From: CBDUBH01 sp965365345
GTDB taxonomy: Bacteria > Bacteroidota > Ignavibacteria > Ignavibacteriales > SURF-24
Assembly: GCA_965365345.1 (NCBI GenBank)
Contig: CBDUBH010000065.1
Span: 1-20,357 of the forward strand
Direction: 5' to 3'
Length of the DNA: 20,357 nucleotides
Part shown: piece by piece, positions 1 to 8,596 of the stretch
How positions within the stretch are numbered: position 1 is the first letter of the stretch
Layout of the letters: each line of letters starts with the position of its first letter
Notes under the pieces: generated by a model
Told to the model about the DNA's origin: nothing
Database searches by the model: none
Seen by the model: the letters and a program-made list of their open reading frames with translations, nothing else
Made by a program: the position numbers and the translations under genes

Positions 1-272
1 ATGTGGCGGTTGAAACCGCAGATGTGATTTTAATCAAAAATAATCCTAATGATGTTGCTGCCATCATTGAACTTTCAAGGTCAACTTATCAAAAAATGAT
101 TCAGAATCTTTGGTGGGCAACCGGATATAACGTTGTTGCAATTCCGCTTGCAGCAGGAATCCTTTACAAAATGGGAATTTTATTAAGTCCAGCGCTTGGT
201 GCTGTTTTAATGTCGGCAAGTACAGTTATAGTCGCAATAAATGCACGATTGCTTAAAATACAAAGAGGATAA
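1..272 (+). CDS. Heavy-metal P-type ATPase, CopB-like, C-terminal end only
   Basis: This is the last part of a P1B-type metal-exporting ATPase, an inner-membrane pump that uses ATP to expel metal ions. The gene is cut by the window edge: the first two bases complete an Asp codon, and the frame continues with VAVETADVILIKNNP, the segment after the phosphorylation-domain hinge. The last two membrane helices follow. One carries the GYNVVAIPLAAG signature (Tyr-Asn at about residues 42-43 of the visible part) and the other carries MSAST followed by VIVAINARLL. The MSxST helix favours the CopB-like (P1B-3) group over CopA, though the ion cannot be fixed without the CPx helix, which lies outside. 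It converges on the leftward efflux operon, so the two units are transcribed separately but probably serve the same metal stress. Confidence 0.9.
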   Translation, partial: VAVETADVILIKNNPNDVAAIIELSRSTYQKMIQNLWWATGYNVVAIPLAAGILYKMGILLSPALGAVLMSASTVIVAINARLLKIQRG

Positions 273-390
273 TAGGAACAAAAGGTAAATTCAAAAACTG
301 CTTCGCTAGTGCCCATCGACTTCACTTTATGACCACTCCGATTCATAATGCCTCCGGCAAGCTTCGGGAAATAAATCTCTAGCGATCGAC

Positions 391-1047
391 TTAAGTTACT
401 TTCATGAACTTGGATTCATCGCTTTTACGATTAAGTAACAGTATCAGAATAAATCCCAAAACTCCTGCAACAAGAAGACCTAAATCTTCAAAGATGCCTA
501 ATTGCAATGCTGCTGAAACACCAAGCAAAGACCACAACAGCGGAATCAATACATAGTACCATTTTATATAACCGGTATTAAAAAGCAGAATTCCGAATGT
601 AAATATCGTTGTCGGGCAAGGAAGTCCGAATGTGGGTTGCTTAGGGTATCCGTGACCGAAATTGAAACCAAGTACCGGATAGATTATAAGTGCGTAAGCT
701 ATGAAAATCCAACCGACGATTTCGATCCAGTTTTTCTTCAGTTTGAAATCAAAACGATCTTTAATGACTCCGGCATAAAAGAATATCACTGCTTGAATAA
801 TATAAACGGCACCGAAAAGGTAGGCTGCTTTATTGATTGAAGTAAAGTAGATAATATGATAAACGATTCCTATCCATAACCACAGAAACGATAATATTCC
901 GCTGATTAGCTTGCTGCTTAAATCATTAGTTTTTATAACAAGGAAAATAGCCGCTAATGCCAGTAGATTAAAAACTATCTGCAAGGGAAAGACAGCAGTA
1001 TTATAGGACTCAAAGACGCTTAAGAACTCTTCGGTTGTAAATGGCAT
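391..1047 (-). CDS. DUF6064-like multi-pass membrane protein
   Basis: An integral membrane protein of 218 aa with about six or seven hydrophobic segments and little soluble sequence. The stretch PTFGLPCPTTIFTFG (about residues 138-152) is the conserved core of the uncharacterised DUF6064 family as I recall it. The reading frame can be opened at a GTG (1053), but that codon sits inside GAGGTG, which works better as the ribosome binding site of the ATG at 1047, so I prefer the ATG. It is the last gene of the leftward metal-efflux operon, 19 bp after the DUF3147-like gene. Its function is unknown. Position suggests a link to metal or envelope stress, but such membrane genes are also found in unrelated contexts. 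Confidence 0.75.
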   Translation of the reverse strand: MPFTTEEFLSVFESYNTAVFPLQIVFNLLALAAIFLVIKTNDLSSKLISGILSFLWLWIGIVYHIIYFTSINKAAYLFGAVYIIQAVIFFYAGVIKDRFDFKLKKNWIEIVGWIFIAYALIIYPVLGFNFGHGYPKQPTFGLPCPTTIFTFGILLFNTGYIKWYYVLIPLLWSLLGVSAALQLGIFEDLGLLVAGVLGFILILLLNRKSDESKFMKVT

Positions 1048-1066
1048 AAGCACCTCAAATTGAATT

Positions 1067-1417
1067 TTATAAGTTTACACCAAACTTTCCTAGGATATAC
1101 ACCATTAAATAATAGAAGACTATCATTACAAATATAGAAATTATCAGCGAGGGATAAAAACCCATTTTTAGTCGAATAAATATCGGCAGTAAAATGAACA
1201 TTGAAAGCGAAGGGATTACCATCCAAAAGACACTGGTTGAGAATCTGGATATTTTTTCTACATCTTGTGTTTCAACATACAACCATATCATTGCAAGCAC
1301 TGAGACAAGAGGAACGGAGGCAAAAATGCCTCCCATTAGTGAACTCCTCTTTGATAATTCCGAAACTGCAACAATTAAAACGGCCGATATTACAACTTTA
1401 ATGATGTAATAAAGCAT
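1067..1417 (-). CDS. DUF3147-like small membrane protein
   Basis: A 116-aa protein made of four predicted membrane helices. The pattern SKRSSLMGGIFASVPLVSVLAMIWLY (residues about 21-46), with short polar loops, fits the DUF3147 family of putative inner-membrane proteins. Its ribosome binding site (GGAG) lies inside the final codons of the RND pump gene, and only 3 bp separate the two genes, so it is translationally close-coupled to the pump. The role is not known. The tight spacing makes an accessory role in the same operon likely but unproven. Confidence 0.7.
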   Translation of the reverse strand: MLYYIIKVVISAVLIVAVSELSKRSSLMGGIFASVPLVSVLAMIWLYVETQDVEKISRFSTSVFWMVIPSLSMFILLPIFIRLKMGFYPSLIISIFVMIVFYYLMVYILGKFGVNL

Positions 1418-1420
1418 TGT

Positions 1421-4400
1421 TTACTTCTCCTTACCAAATTTATAGAATAAGCTTGGAATAACGATCATGTTTAATGCAGTGGATGTTAATAGTCCCCCTA
1501 GAATTACTATTGCCATCGGCGCTTCAATTTCTTTCCCGGGTTCGCTGCTACCCAAAGCCAAAGGCACGAGCGCCAGTGCTGCTGTAATAGCAGTCATTAG
1601 AATTGGATTTAACCTTTCTAATGATCCTTGTGTTATCGCCTCAGTGAAAGGCTTTCCTTCCCTAAGCAGATATTTATAGTGCGAGATCATCAATATTCCG
1701 TTTCTTGTGGCAATACCAAACAGCGTAATAAAACCTACAAGAGAAGCAACGCTAATAATTCCATCGGTAAAATAAACAGCCCAAACTCCGCCGATTAAAG
1801 CCAAAGGCAGATTTACCAAAATAAACAGTGATTCTTTAATCACACCGAATTGAAAATAAAGTATTAAGAATATTGCGCCAATAGATACCAGACTTAAAAG
1901 AGTTATGATTCTTGTTGCCTGCTGCTCGCTTTCAAACTGGCCTCCGAACTCAACAAAATATCCTTGCGGAAGTTGTATATTACGTTCAATATTAGCTTGC
2001 ATTTCATCAATTACGCTACGTAAATCACTGCCGGAAACATTTGATTGTATTACTATTTTTCGCTGAACATTCTCACGGCTTATTCTATTTGGTCCTTTTT
2101 CATTTACTACTTCCGCAAGATGGCTTAACGGCACTTTTGCTCCAAGCGGAGTATCAAACAAAGTTGATTGTATCTTACGTATACTGCCGCGATTATTTTC
2201 ATCAAATCTTACAACCAGATCAAAAGTATTCTGCCCTTCTCTTATCTCAGATGCTGCTTCACCGTTAAATGCAACATCAATTGCCTCGGCAAGTTCTCCG
2301 ACAGTAACACCATAACGCGCCATAGCTTGACGGTTAAACTTAATTTTTGTCTGAGGTACTTCAACCTCTTGATCTACTGCAACATCAACCGCACCTTCAA
2401 CTTTCTGCATCTCTTCTTTTACACTATGAGCAATTGATCTAAGCTGCTGTAAGTCACTTCCGAATACCTTTACTGCAATATTCGCTCTTGTACCGGAAAG
2501 CATGTGATCAATTCTATGTCCGATAGGCTGACCGATTGTTACATTTGTGCCCGGCAGCGCTGACAAGGAATTTCTTAGCTTAGTAATAAATTCCTCTTTA
2601 TCGTTATCGTCAAGCTCAAAGCGGACATCAAGCTCTGCTCCGTTTACTCCTTGAGCATGTTCATCTAATTCTGCTCTTCCGGTTCTTCTGGCTGTTGATT
2701 TAACCTCCGGATGCGAAAGAATTATTTCTTCTGCAAGATTGCCTATTTTGTTCGCTTCTTCTAACGAAGTACCCGGAAGAGTAACTAAGCTCAATGTCAA
2801 AGAACCTTCATTGAATTCCGGGAGAAATGACCGTCCTAAAAAAGGTATAATTGCAATTGTTAGCAAAAGTAGTATGACTGCAGAGATAAGAACTGTTTTT
2901 GAATGCGCCAATGTATATTTAAGTGTTCTGCTGTAGGCTGATTTAAGCTTGCTGACTAACCATGCATCCCCTTCTTTTTTCATGAAATCTGCTTTCGGCA
3001 GAAGGTAATACGAAAGTACCGGGGTTACTGTAAGAGCAACTAGAAGAGAAGCAAATATTGAAGTTACATACGCATAACCCATTGGCCTTAAAAGTCTTCC
3101 TTCAACTCCGCTCAAGAAAAATAGCGGCAGAAATACAATTACTATAATCAAAGTAGCATTTACCATCGGTGCACGGATCTCTTTTGAAGCTTCATAAATT
3201 ACTGTAATCGGGCTTACTCTTTCACTCTCCGGTCTGTGTTGATTTTCCTTCAATCGTCTGAATACATTCTCAACATCTATAATTGCATCGTCCACAAGTG
3301 CGCCTATAGCAATTGCCATACCGCCTAAGGTCATCGTGTTAATCATTATATCAAAAAGCTGGAAGACAATGATCGTTATAATTAAGGAGAGAGGAATTGC
3401 CGTCATTGAGATGAATGTGGTTCTGAAATTCCAAAGGAAAAGAAATATAACAATAACTACCAGAATCGAACCGTCACGCAAAGCATCTATTACATTATCA
3501 ATTGATGTTGAAATAAAATCAGATTGTTTAAAGATATTTGAGTTTATTATTACACCTTTTGGAAGTGTCCTCTGAATTTCATTTAACGTTGTCTCTATTC
3601 TTTCAGTTAGCTCAATTGTATTTGTCTGAGGCTGCTTTTGCACTGTTAGAATCACTGCCGGTTTTGCATTTGCAGAGCCGTCACCGAACTTTATACCCGG
3701 GCCGATCTTAACATCAGCAACATCTCTGATCAAAACCGGAACTCTGTCCTTTACTGCTACAATGCTGTTGGAAATATCCTCAATTGTTTGTACGCGTCCG
3801 ATTCCGCGGATTAGATATTCACTCCCGGCATCCATATATGAACCGCCCGAAGAATTCTCATTTGATTCTTCTGCTGCTTTCATCACTTGATTAAGAGTAA
3901 TGCCATATGAGGCTAATTTCTCCGGTGAAATCAGTATCTGGTATTGTTTAACCATTCCTCCTATCGGTATTACTTGCGAAACACCATTAATAGAAAGTAG
4001 CCTTCTTCTTATTTCAAAATCTGCAATGGTTCTTAACTCCATTTCAGTTAAGTTATCTTGATTGTTTTTTTCATCAATGCTTAATCCTATAAGCATAATT
4101 TCTCCCATAATAGAAGAAATCGGTGCAAGTACCGGATTATCAACACCTTTAGGAAGCGCCGCTGCAGCAGTTTGAAGTTTTTCGTTTACAATCTGACGTG
4201 CTAAAAATATATCTGTTCCCCAATCAAACTCTACCCATACAATTGAAAATCCGGCAGAACTTGACGATCTGACCCGCCTTACATCGGTAGCACCGTTGAC
4301 AGCAGTCTCAATTGGAAACGTTACCAAAGCTTCCACTTCTTCTGCAGCCATGCCATGGGCTTCAGTCATGACAGTAACTGTCGGTGCGGTTAAATCGGGG

Positions 4401-4516
4401 AATACATCTACCGGCAGATCAACAGCAATATAACTTCCCACTAACAAAAGCAACAAAGCAGTGATCAATACTACTAATCTTTTTTGAAGTGAGAACTGGA
4501 TTAATTTATCTAACAT
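1421..4516 (-). CDS. Heavy-metal efflux RND pump, CzcA/CusA family
   Basis: The inner-membrane proton/metal antiporter of a tripartite heavy-metal efflux system. At 1031 aa it is full length for the HME-RND family. A first membrane helix (about 12-32) is followed by the periplasmic porter segment VDVFPDLTAPTVTV, a block of helices from about 345 to 535, a second periplasmic half, and a second helix block near the C-terminus. The proton-relay helix reads GALVDDAIIDVEN at about 405-417, with Asp409, Asp410 and Glu416 in the places typical of this family. This helix is not the AIGAMVDAAIVMIEN form of Cu/Ag-specific CusA, so the ion is left open: Zn/Co/Cd/Ni or Cu are possible. The start is supported by GAGGAG just upstream. 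It lies 18 bp after the adaptor gene. Confidence 0.95.
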   Translation of the reverse strand: MLDKLIQFSLQKRLVVLITALLLLLVGSYIAVDLPVDVFPDLTAPTVTVMTEAHGMAAEEVEALVTFPIETAVNGATDVRRVRSSSSAGFSIVWVEFDWGTDIFLARQIVNEKLQTAAAALPKGVDNPVLAPISSIMGEIMLIGLSIDEKNNQDNLTEMELRTIADFEIRRRLLSINGVSQVIPIGGMVKQYQILISPEKLASYGITLNQVMKAAEESNENSSGGSYMDAGSEYLIRGIGRVQTIEDISNSIVAVKDRVPVLIRDVADVKIGPGIKFGDGSANAKPAVILTVQKQPQTNTIELTERIETTLNEIQRTLPKGVIINSNIFKQSDFISTSIDNVIDALRDGSILVVIVIFLFLWNFRTTFISMTAIPLSLIITIIVFQLFDIMINTMTLGGMAIAIGALVDDAIIDVENVFRRLKENQHRPESERVSPITVIYEASKEIRAPMVNATLIIVIVFLPLFFLSGVEGRLLRPMGYAYVTSIFASLLVALTVTPVLSYYLLPKADFMKKEGDAWLVSKLKSAYSRTLKYTLAHSKTVLISAVILLLLTIAIIPFLGRSFLPEFNEGSLTLSLVTLPGTSLEEANKIGNLAEEIILSHPEVKSTARRTGRAELDEHAQGVNGAELDVRFELDDNDKEEFITKLRNSLSALPGTNVTIGQPIGHRIDHMLSGTRANIAVKVFGSDLQQLRSIAHSVKEEMQKVEGAVDVAVDQEVEVPQTKIKFNRQAMARYGVTVGELAEAIDVAFNGEAASEIREGQNTFDLVVRFDENNRGSIRKIQSTLFDTPLGAKVPLSHLAEVVNEKGPNRISRENVQRKIVIQSNVSGSDLRSVIDEMQANIERNIQLPQGYFVEFGGQFESEQQATRIITLLSLVSIGAIFLILYFQFGVIKESLFILVNLPLALIGGVWAVYFTDGIISVASLVGFITLFGIATRNGILMISHYKYLLREGKPFTEAITQGSLERLNPILMTAITAALALVPLALGSSEPGKEIEAPMAIVILGGLLTSTALNMIVIPSLFYKFGKEK

Positions 4517-4534
4517 TGTTACTCCTCTTAAACT

Positions 4535-6040
4535 TTAGTGTACGTGCCCGTGCCCGATTGCACTTTCTGGAGATAAAGCTGCAAGCCTTACCTGATAGGC
4601 TCCATTTGTTACTATTCTTTCACCTTCCTTTAGACCTTCAAGAACTTGGATGTAACCTTTATCAACCATACCGGTCTTGAGAATTCTTTTTTCAAATGCC
4701 TCGCCTTCAAGCTGTATGTAAGCTGTACGAAGTCCATCTTCATCAACTATTGCACTTACAGGAATGGTGAGATAATCAGCCGGTTCACTGACCTTTATGA
4801 ACACCTCCGCATACATTCCTACTTTGATTTTATTCTGAGGGTTACTGAATTCATAATATACCGGAACAGTTCTGTTATTGCGGTTTATGACGGCTCCTAT
4901 CGAAAGCTTTTTACCGTTAAGTGAAGTAATACTATATTCATCTTCCAAGCCTTCAACCTTAAACGATGCATTTTTCGAATTGTTCGCTTCTTCGAAACTT
5001 ATGGTTGGCACATTTGCTTGCAGTATGAGTCTGCTTGGATTTATTACCGTGAATAACTCTTGACCGGCAGTGATTTGATCGCCTAATTTAAAGCTTATGT
5101 TTTCAATATAGCCGTCAATCGGGCTGGTTATACTGTAGCCGTCCTCTGTAAACTTGATCTGTTCTGCCAAAGAGTTATAGCTTGCTTGTTTTGATTCAAA
5201 ATCAAACTTTGCTTCATCAAGACGTTTTTGCGATACTGCCTTCTTCTCAAAGAGATTTTTAACTCTTTCATATTCTGATTTAGAAAGCAAATAATCACTT
5301 TTAACTTTCTGAATATTACTACCGGCATCAGCTGCTGGCGAAATATATAAAAGCGTTTCGCCTCTTCGTACAAAAGAACCTAATGATTTCAGATTTGAAT
5401 TGTCCTTTGATAAAACTATTCCGGAAAGTGGGGACACAACCTTGGAGTGATTTTCCGGCTTTGCAAGTATTTCACCGGTTACTTTAATTGAGCCTTGCAA
5501 TTTACGAACAAGAGCGGGCTCAGTGGCAAAGTCTATTTTCCACTGCTGTTCTTTCAAAAATGAAATTGATGAGCCTTCTTCTTCACCGTGCGGAAGTTCT
5601 GCTTCAGTTGAGTAGACCTTTATATTATCTATTTCAATTCGATCAGATGCTTGTTTGCCGCTGAGAGTTAATATCATTTTGTAAATTCCGGCATTATTAA
5701 ACGTCACAGTTGGCGTGTAGATACCGGCTCTTGCGGGTTTATCCTCCGTTACAGTGAATTTACCGCCGTTTGTATTTACGAAATCGATCTTGAGGGTTCC
5801 TTCAGTAACCGCTCCGAAATCTTTCATATCAGATAGGTGGATCAAGAACTTCGCTTCCTTGCCGGCAACTAAAGCCGGATATTCCATGAATATTTCTGTT
5901 GAATCGCTCCACATTGTAACTGATGAGCTTCCGTGCTCATGGCCGTGCTCTTCGCCGGTTTCATGTTCATGGTCATGCGAACAGCCGGCAAGTAATACAA
6001 ATAAAGAAAATAGAATTAGCTTATTGATGAATTTATACAT
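4535..6040 (-). CDS. RND efflux periplasmic adaptor, CusB/CzcB type, His-rich lipoprotein
   Basis: A membrane-fusion protein that links the RND pump to the outer-membrane channel. The N-terminus is a lipoprotein signal with lipobox LLAGC, lipidated at Cys20. It is followed at once by a His/Glu-rich patch (residues 22-37, HDHEHETGEEHGHEHG), and the protein ends in GHGHVH, so both ends can bind metal. A beta-rich N-terminal domain occupies about 40-150. The barrel-sandwich half-motif (VVSPLSGIVLS) lies near 200, a coiled-coil hairpin near 240-300, the second half-motif (ITSPIDGYIENISFKLGDQI) near 305-325, and the membrane-proximal domain follows. At 501 aa it is long for the family because of the extra N-terminal domain, as in CzcB/CusB-like proteins. 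It lies between the TolC-like gene (24 bp) and the pump gene. Confidence 0.93.
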   Translation of the reverse strand: MYKFINKLILFSLFVLLAGCSHDHEHETGEEHGHEHGSSSVTMWSDSTEIFMEYPALVAGKEAKFLIHLSDMKDFGAVTEGTLKIDFVNTNGGKFTVTEDKPARAGIYTPTVTFNNAGIYKMILTLSGKQASDRIEIDNIKVYSTEAELPHGEEEGSSISFLKEQQWKIDFATEPALVRKLQGSIKVTGEILAKPENHSKVVSPLSGIVLSKDNSNLKSLGSFVRRGETLLYISPAADAGSNIQKVKSDYLLSKSEYERVKNLFEKKAVSQKRLDEAKFDFESKQASYNSLAEQIKFTEDGYSITSPIDGYIENISFKLGDQITAGQELFTVINPSRLILQANVPTISFEEANNSKNASFKVEGLEDEYSITSLNGKKLSIGAVINRNNRTVPVYYEFSNPQNKIKVGMYAEVFIKVSEPADYLTIPVSAIVDEDGLRTAYIQLEGEAFEKRILKTGMVDKGYIQVLEGLKEGERIVTNGAYQVRLAALSPESAIGHGHVH

Positions 6041-6064
6041 AGTTATTACCTGGGTTTAATATTT

Positions 6065-7282
6065 TCATATTTCGTTAATGGATGTTTCTATAGCTTGCTC
6101 AAGCTCGTAATAGCTTTTAATATAGCTTGTTTCTGTTTCACTGTTTATCAGCATTCCGTCAATAAAAGCGTTAACACCATCAAGAAATTCAACTAATGTA
6201 GTTTCGCCTTGACCGTATGAATAAGCAGCCGTTTCAAAAAGATCCTTTAGCCGGAAATCTTTTCTCTCGTCATCCAAGTTTTTATTTATCATGTACCTTT
6301 CATAAGTTTCTGCCGCTTCAGCTCTTATTTTATTTCTAAGGTAAGCGAGTTCATTCTTATTTTGATTGACTTCAAGCCTTGAAATTTCAGTTTCTCTTTG
6401 GTTACGGTTGAATATCGGGATTTCAAAACCAATCTGAAATACCGTCCCTTTGAGATTGTCGGACTGTGACTTGTATCCGGCAGACAAATTTATCTGCGGA
6501 ATAGCTTTAAGTTTATTGTGTGAGATTAAGGAGTTTCCGCTTTCAACTGTTAGTTGAAGTGCTTTTAAGTCGCTTCTGTTTTTAAGAGATAAATCCATTA
6601 TCTCTTCTTTTGATATATTGATTTCAAATTTCTGTTTCAGCGTATCAATGAGAATATTTTCGGAAGCATCTATTCCGGTTAAGATCTTGAGGCTATTCTC
6701 ATAGCTTATTTTTTGAAGCTGTGCGTTTTTTAATGTGATTTTCAACTTACTCACTTCAAGCAAAATTCTCCTGGATTCATATTCTGAAATGTCACCTTCA
6801 GATAATCTATGCTTTGCAGCCTCAGACAATTTGCTAATCTCATTAACTGCATACTCGAGATTTTCATATAGCTGTGAATAATGCTGAAGTAGGGAATAAG
6901 TTTTTCTTATCTCTGATGAGATACTCCATTTGAGATTATTGTAATATAATCTGCGTGCTTCAAGCGCTTTACTTTTGGAAGTGCGGTTGCTCCAATTCTC
7001 CCACAGAAAGTTTACTGGTAGTGAGCCTAAAGCACTCCACTCATTATATTCAATTTCATCAGCATCTAAATCCTCACGGGAATATGAGAATTCCGGATTA
7101 GGAGGCGTTGTGGCAGATTTCAGGTCAATCTCTGCATAATCAATAATTGAAGACTGCCTTTTTAATTCTATATTATTTTCATAACCGAGCCTTAAGGCTT
7201 CTTGTAAAGTTAAATTAGGTTGTGCCTTTATTAGTCCTAACGGAATAATAGAAAACACAATCACGAGACGTATTAGTCTCAC
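6065..7282 (-). CDS. TolC-family outer-membrane factor, CzcC-like
   Basis: The outer-membrane channel of the tripartite efflux complex. It has a signal peptide (MRLIRLVIVFSIIPLGLIKA, cleaved near residue 20) followed by LTLQEALRLGYENNIELK, the classic opening of the outer-membrane efflux protein repeat. A second repeat follows, with a long coiled-coil region and the segment ETTLVEFLDGVNAFID near residue 360, typical of CzcC. It has 405 aa, within the CzcC size range. The start is a GTG, supported by GGAGG five bases upstream. No other start near it has a comparable site. It is the second gene of the leftward operon, 55 bp after the His-rich small protein. Confidence 0.92.
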   Translation of the reverse strand: MRLIRLVIVFSIIPLGLIKAQPNLTLQEALRLGYENNIELKRQSSIIDYAEIDLKSATTPPNPEFSYSREDLDADEIEYNEWSALGSLPVNFLWENWSNRTSKSKALEARRLYYNNLKWSISSEIRKTYSLLQHYSQLYENLEYAVNEISKLSEAAKHRLSEGDISEYESRRILLEVSKLKITLKNAQLQKISYENSLKILTGIDASENILIDTLKQKFEINISKEEIMDLSLKNRSDLKALQLTVESGNSLISHNKLKAIPQINLSAGYKSQSDNLKGTVFQIGFEIPIFNRNQRETEISRLEVNQNKNELAYLRNKIRAEAAETYERYMINKNLDDERKDFRLKDLFETAAYSYGQGETTLVEFLDGVNAFIDGMLINSETETSYIKSYYELEQAIETSINEI

Positions 7283-7337
7283 GATTCCTCCGAATGATTA
7301 GTAAAATTTATTGATTAGTTAAATTATAGGTTAAGAG

Positions 7338-7766
7338 TTATGCCTTTGGCGGTGAAGTGTTAGTTGCAGTATGGACGTACCTCTCCCACAATTCTTTGGA
7401 TGGATAAGATACAACGCTTAAAAATTGGGTTTTAGTTTCTTCTTGGGAAGAAGGTTCTAAAGTTACAGAGTAGTGAAAAAGAAAAACAGCAGATACAAGC
7501 AAATCTCTGCCGGGAAGAATAACATTTATATGATTTGACTTAAAAAAGTGTTCATGTTCATTGCTGTCTTCTAAATGAGAACCAGTTTCAACTTGATTGC
7601 CATTTAATAAATAGCTAGCAAAATGCGAGTGCTGTAAAATACTTTCATTTTCTAGTGTCCCTTCATCCGAATGATAATGAAAAAACGGGGACATAAAAAA
7701 GAAATGCAAGTAAATTACAGTCAGCAGAATAGCTGTAAGCTTATATATAGTTTTTCTTTTTTTCAT
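7338..7766 (-). CDS. Small His-rich membrane-anchored protein, unknown function
   Basis: I do not recognise a named family. It has 142 aa, a positively charged N-terminus (MKKRK), one hydrophobic segment (about 8-27) that could be a signal anchor or an uncleaved signal peptide, and then a soluble domain with clustered His, Asp and Glu: FHYHSDEG near 29-36, LQHSH near 44-48, and NEHEHFF near 70-76. The C-terminus reads TNTSPPKA. The distribution of His pairs suggests periplasmic metal binding, which is inference. It is the first gene of the efflux operon, where His-rich small proteins of unknown role are often found, and may act as a metal chaperone or sensor. No clear Shine-Dalgarno site precedes the ATG. 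Confidence 0.7.
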   Translation of the reverse strand: MKKRKTIYKLTAILLTVIYLHFFFMSPFFHYHSDEGTLENESILQHSHFASYLLNGNQVETGSHLEDSNEHEHFFKSNHINVILPGRDLLVSAVFLFHYSVTLEPSSQEETKTQFLSVVSYPSKELWERYVHTATNTSPPKA

Positions 7767-8200
7767 ATTTGATACATTAAGATAAAATAATATGAAACCA
7801 TTTTCAATGAGTAATTATCTGTACAAATTATCTAATTTAGTTAAAGAAGGAAAGTTCACTTTTCGACTTTTTATATCAAACTGATTTGCGATATAAAGAA
7901 ACGTATAGTATAAAAGATAAACCTATTGCAAAACTAAAAATCCAAAATTGTACTCTAGTCATAATTCAAGATTTCAACTAACACGTAACCTTATTGCCCC
8001 TATAGTGCTTTTTCCCTTGTGTAATTAAATCAACCAGATATAACATTTCAAATATGAAAGGCTGTTGCAACTTACTATAAAATGCTATATTTAGTTAAGT
8101 AAATAATTTAATCATTGTTAATAAAAGCTTACTGTACAAGTCCCTGTACACATGGGTTAAATGTTGCGAATTTGGTTTATAATTGAAGAAAACCGGTTTA
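7767..8200. other. Intergenic region upstream of the efflux operon
   Basis: A 434-bp A/T-rich stretch without a credible gene. It must hold the leftward operon promoter. Three copies of CTGTACA occur, at 7819-7825, 8132-8138 and 8144-8150. The last two place two TGTACA palindromes 6 bp apart. A short open stretch on the + strand near 7850-7980 has no start codon and I do not call it. The right edge is the junction with the tRNA-Thr fragment. Confidence 0.5.
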
Positions 8201-8244
8201 TTTGTAATCAGCAGGTTGCGGGTTCGAGTCCCATCACCAGCTCT
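8201..8244 (+). other. 3' fragment of a tRNA-Thr(TGT) gene, likely attachment-site scar
   Basis: These bases match the 3' half of a tRNA. They comprise an anticodon loop TTTGTAA with anticodon TGT (8203-8205), the 3' anticodon-stem strand TCAGC, variable loop AGGTT, T-arm GCGGG-TTCGAGT-CCCAT (8218-8234, one C/A mismatch and one G/T pair), acceptor strand CACCAGC (8235-8241) and discriminator T. The 5' half, which should begin GCTGGTG, is absent upstream, so this is not a working tRNA gene. Fragments that start in the anticodon loop are what tyrosine-integrase elements leave at the far end of an insertion into a tRNA gene. The fragment is followed by a terminator, so the right side should be the original chromosome and the element should lie to the left. 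Confidence 0.75.
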
Positions 8245-8281
8245 AAAAAACCTCAAAAATTAAATGTTTTTGGGGTTTTTT
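8245..8281 (+). terminator. Rho-independent terminator behind the tRNA fragment
   Basis: A stem of AAAAACCTCAAAAA with TTTTTGGGGTTTTT around a short A/T loop, ending in a T run. It starts directly after the tRNA fragment and is probably the native terminator of the tRNA-Thr gene before insertion. Confidence 0.75.
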
Positions 8282-8596
8282 GTTTTAAATATTTCTTTGT
8301 TTTTGATTATCTCCATTATATTACTATGGAGTTTAAAACCTGTTATCTCTTTTAATCCAACTTAAAAAGAAAAAAGCCGAAATTATAAAAACGAGGTAGT
8401 TCACGCCCTTTAAAAATAGCCCGGCAATTTTCTTTGTTAAACTCTATAAGCATTTGTGAACTTTCTGCTTTTTCAAACTTTCGAATTACTGATCTTACAC
8501 TAAATTCTTTTGCCTTGCAGGTTAAATATTTTCTTTTAGAATATTGATTGTAGATCTCAAATAAAATTGATTTACAAATACCGGAAATGTAGAATA
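8282..8596. other. Intergenic region upstream of the EEP-family gene
   Basis: This 315-bp stretch lies between the tRNA terminator and the next gene. It holds a stop-free reading frame on the minus strand (listed separately) and presumably the promoter of the gene at 8597. No clear promoter motif is visible. Confidence 0.4.

Larger units (their letters stand above)
391..7766 (-). other. Six-gene metal-efflux operon
   Basis: Six genes on the same strand with gaps of 55, 24, 18, 3 and 19 bp and no terminator visible between them, read from 7766 down to 391. The order is His-rich protein, outer-membrane factor, adaptor, RND pump, DUF3147-like, DUF6064-like. The promoter should lie in 7767-8200. 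No regulator gene is encoded inside the operon or next to it in the window. Confidence 0.8.

Noticed and set aside
8161..8355. A 64-codon + strand frame with the peptide NQQVAGSSPITSSKKPQ
   Set aside because: It is the translated tRNA-Thr fragment and its terminator; this peptide is a familiar artefact of reading tRNA genes as protein.
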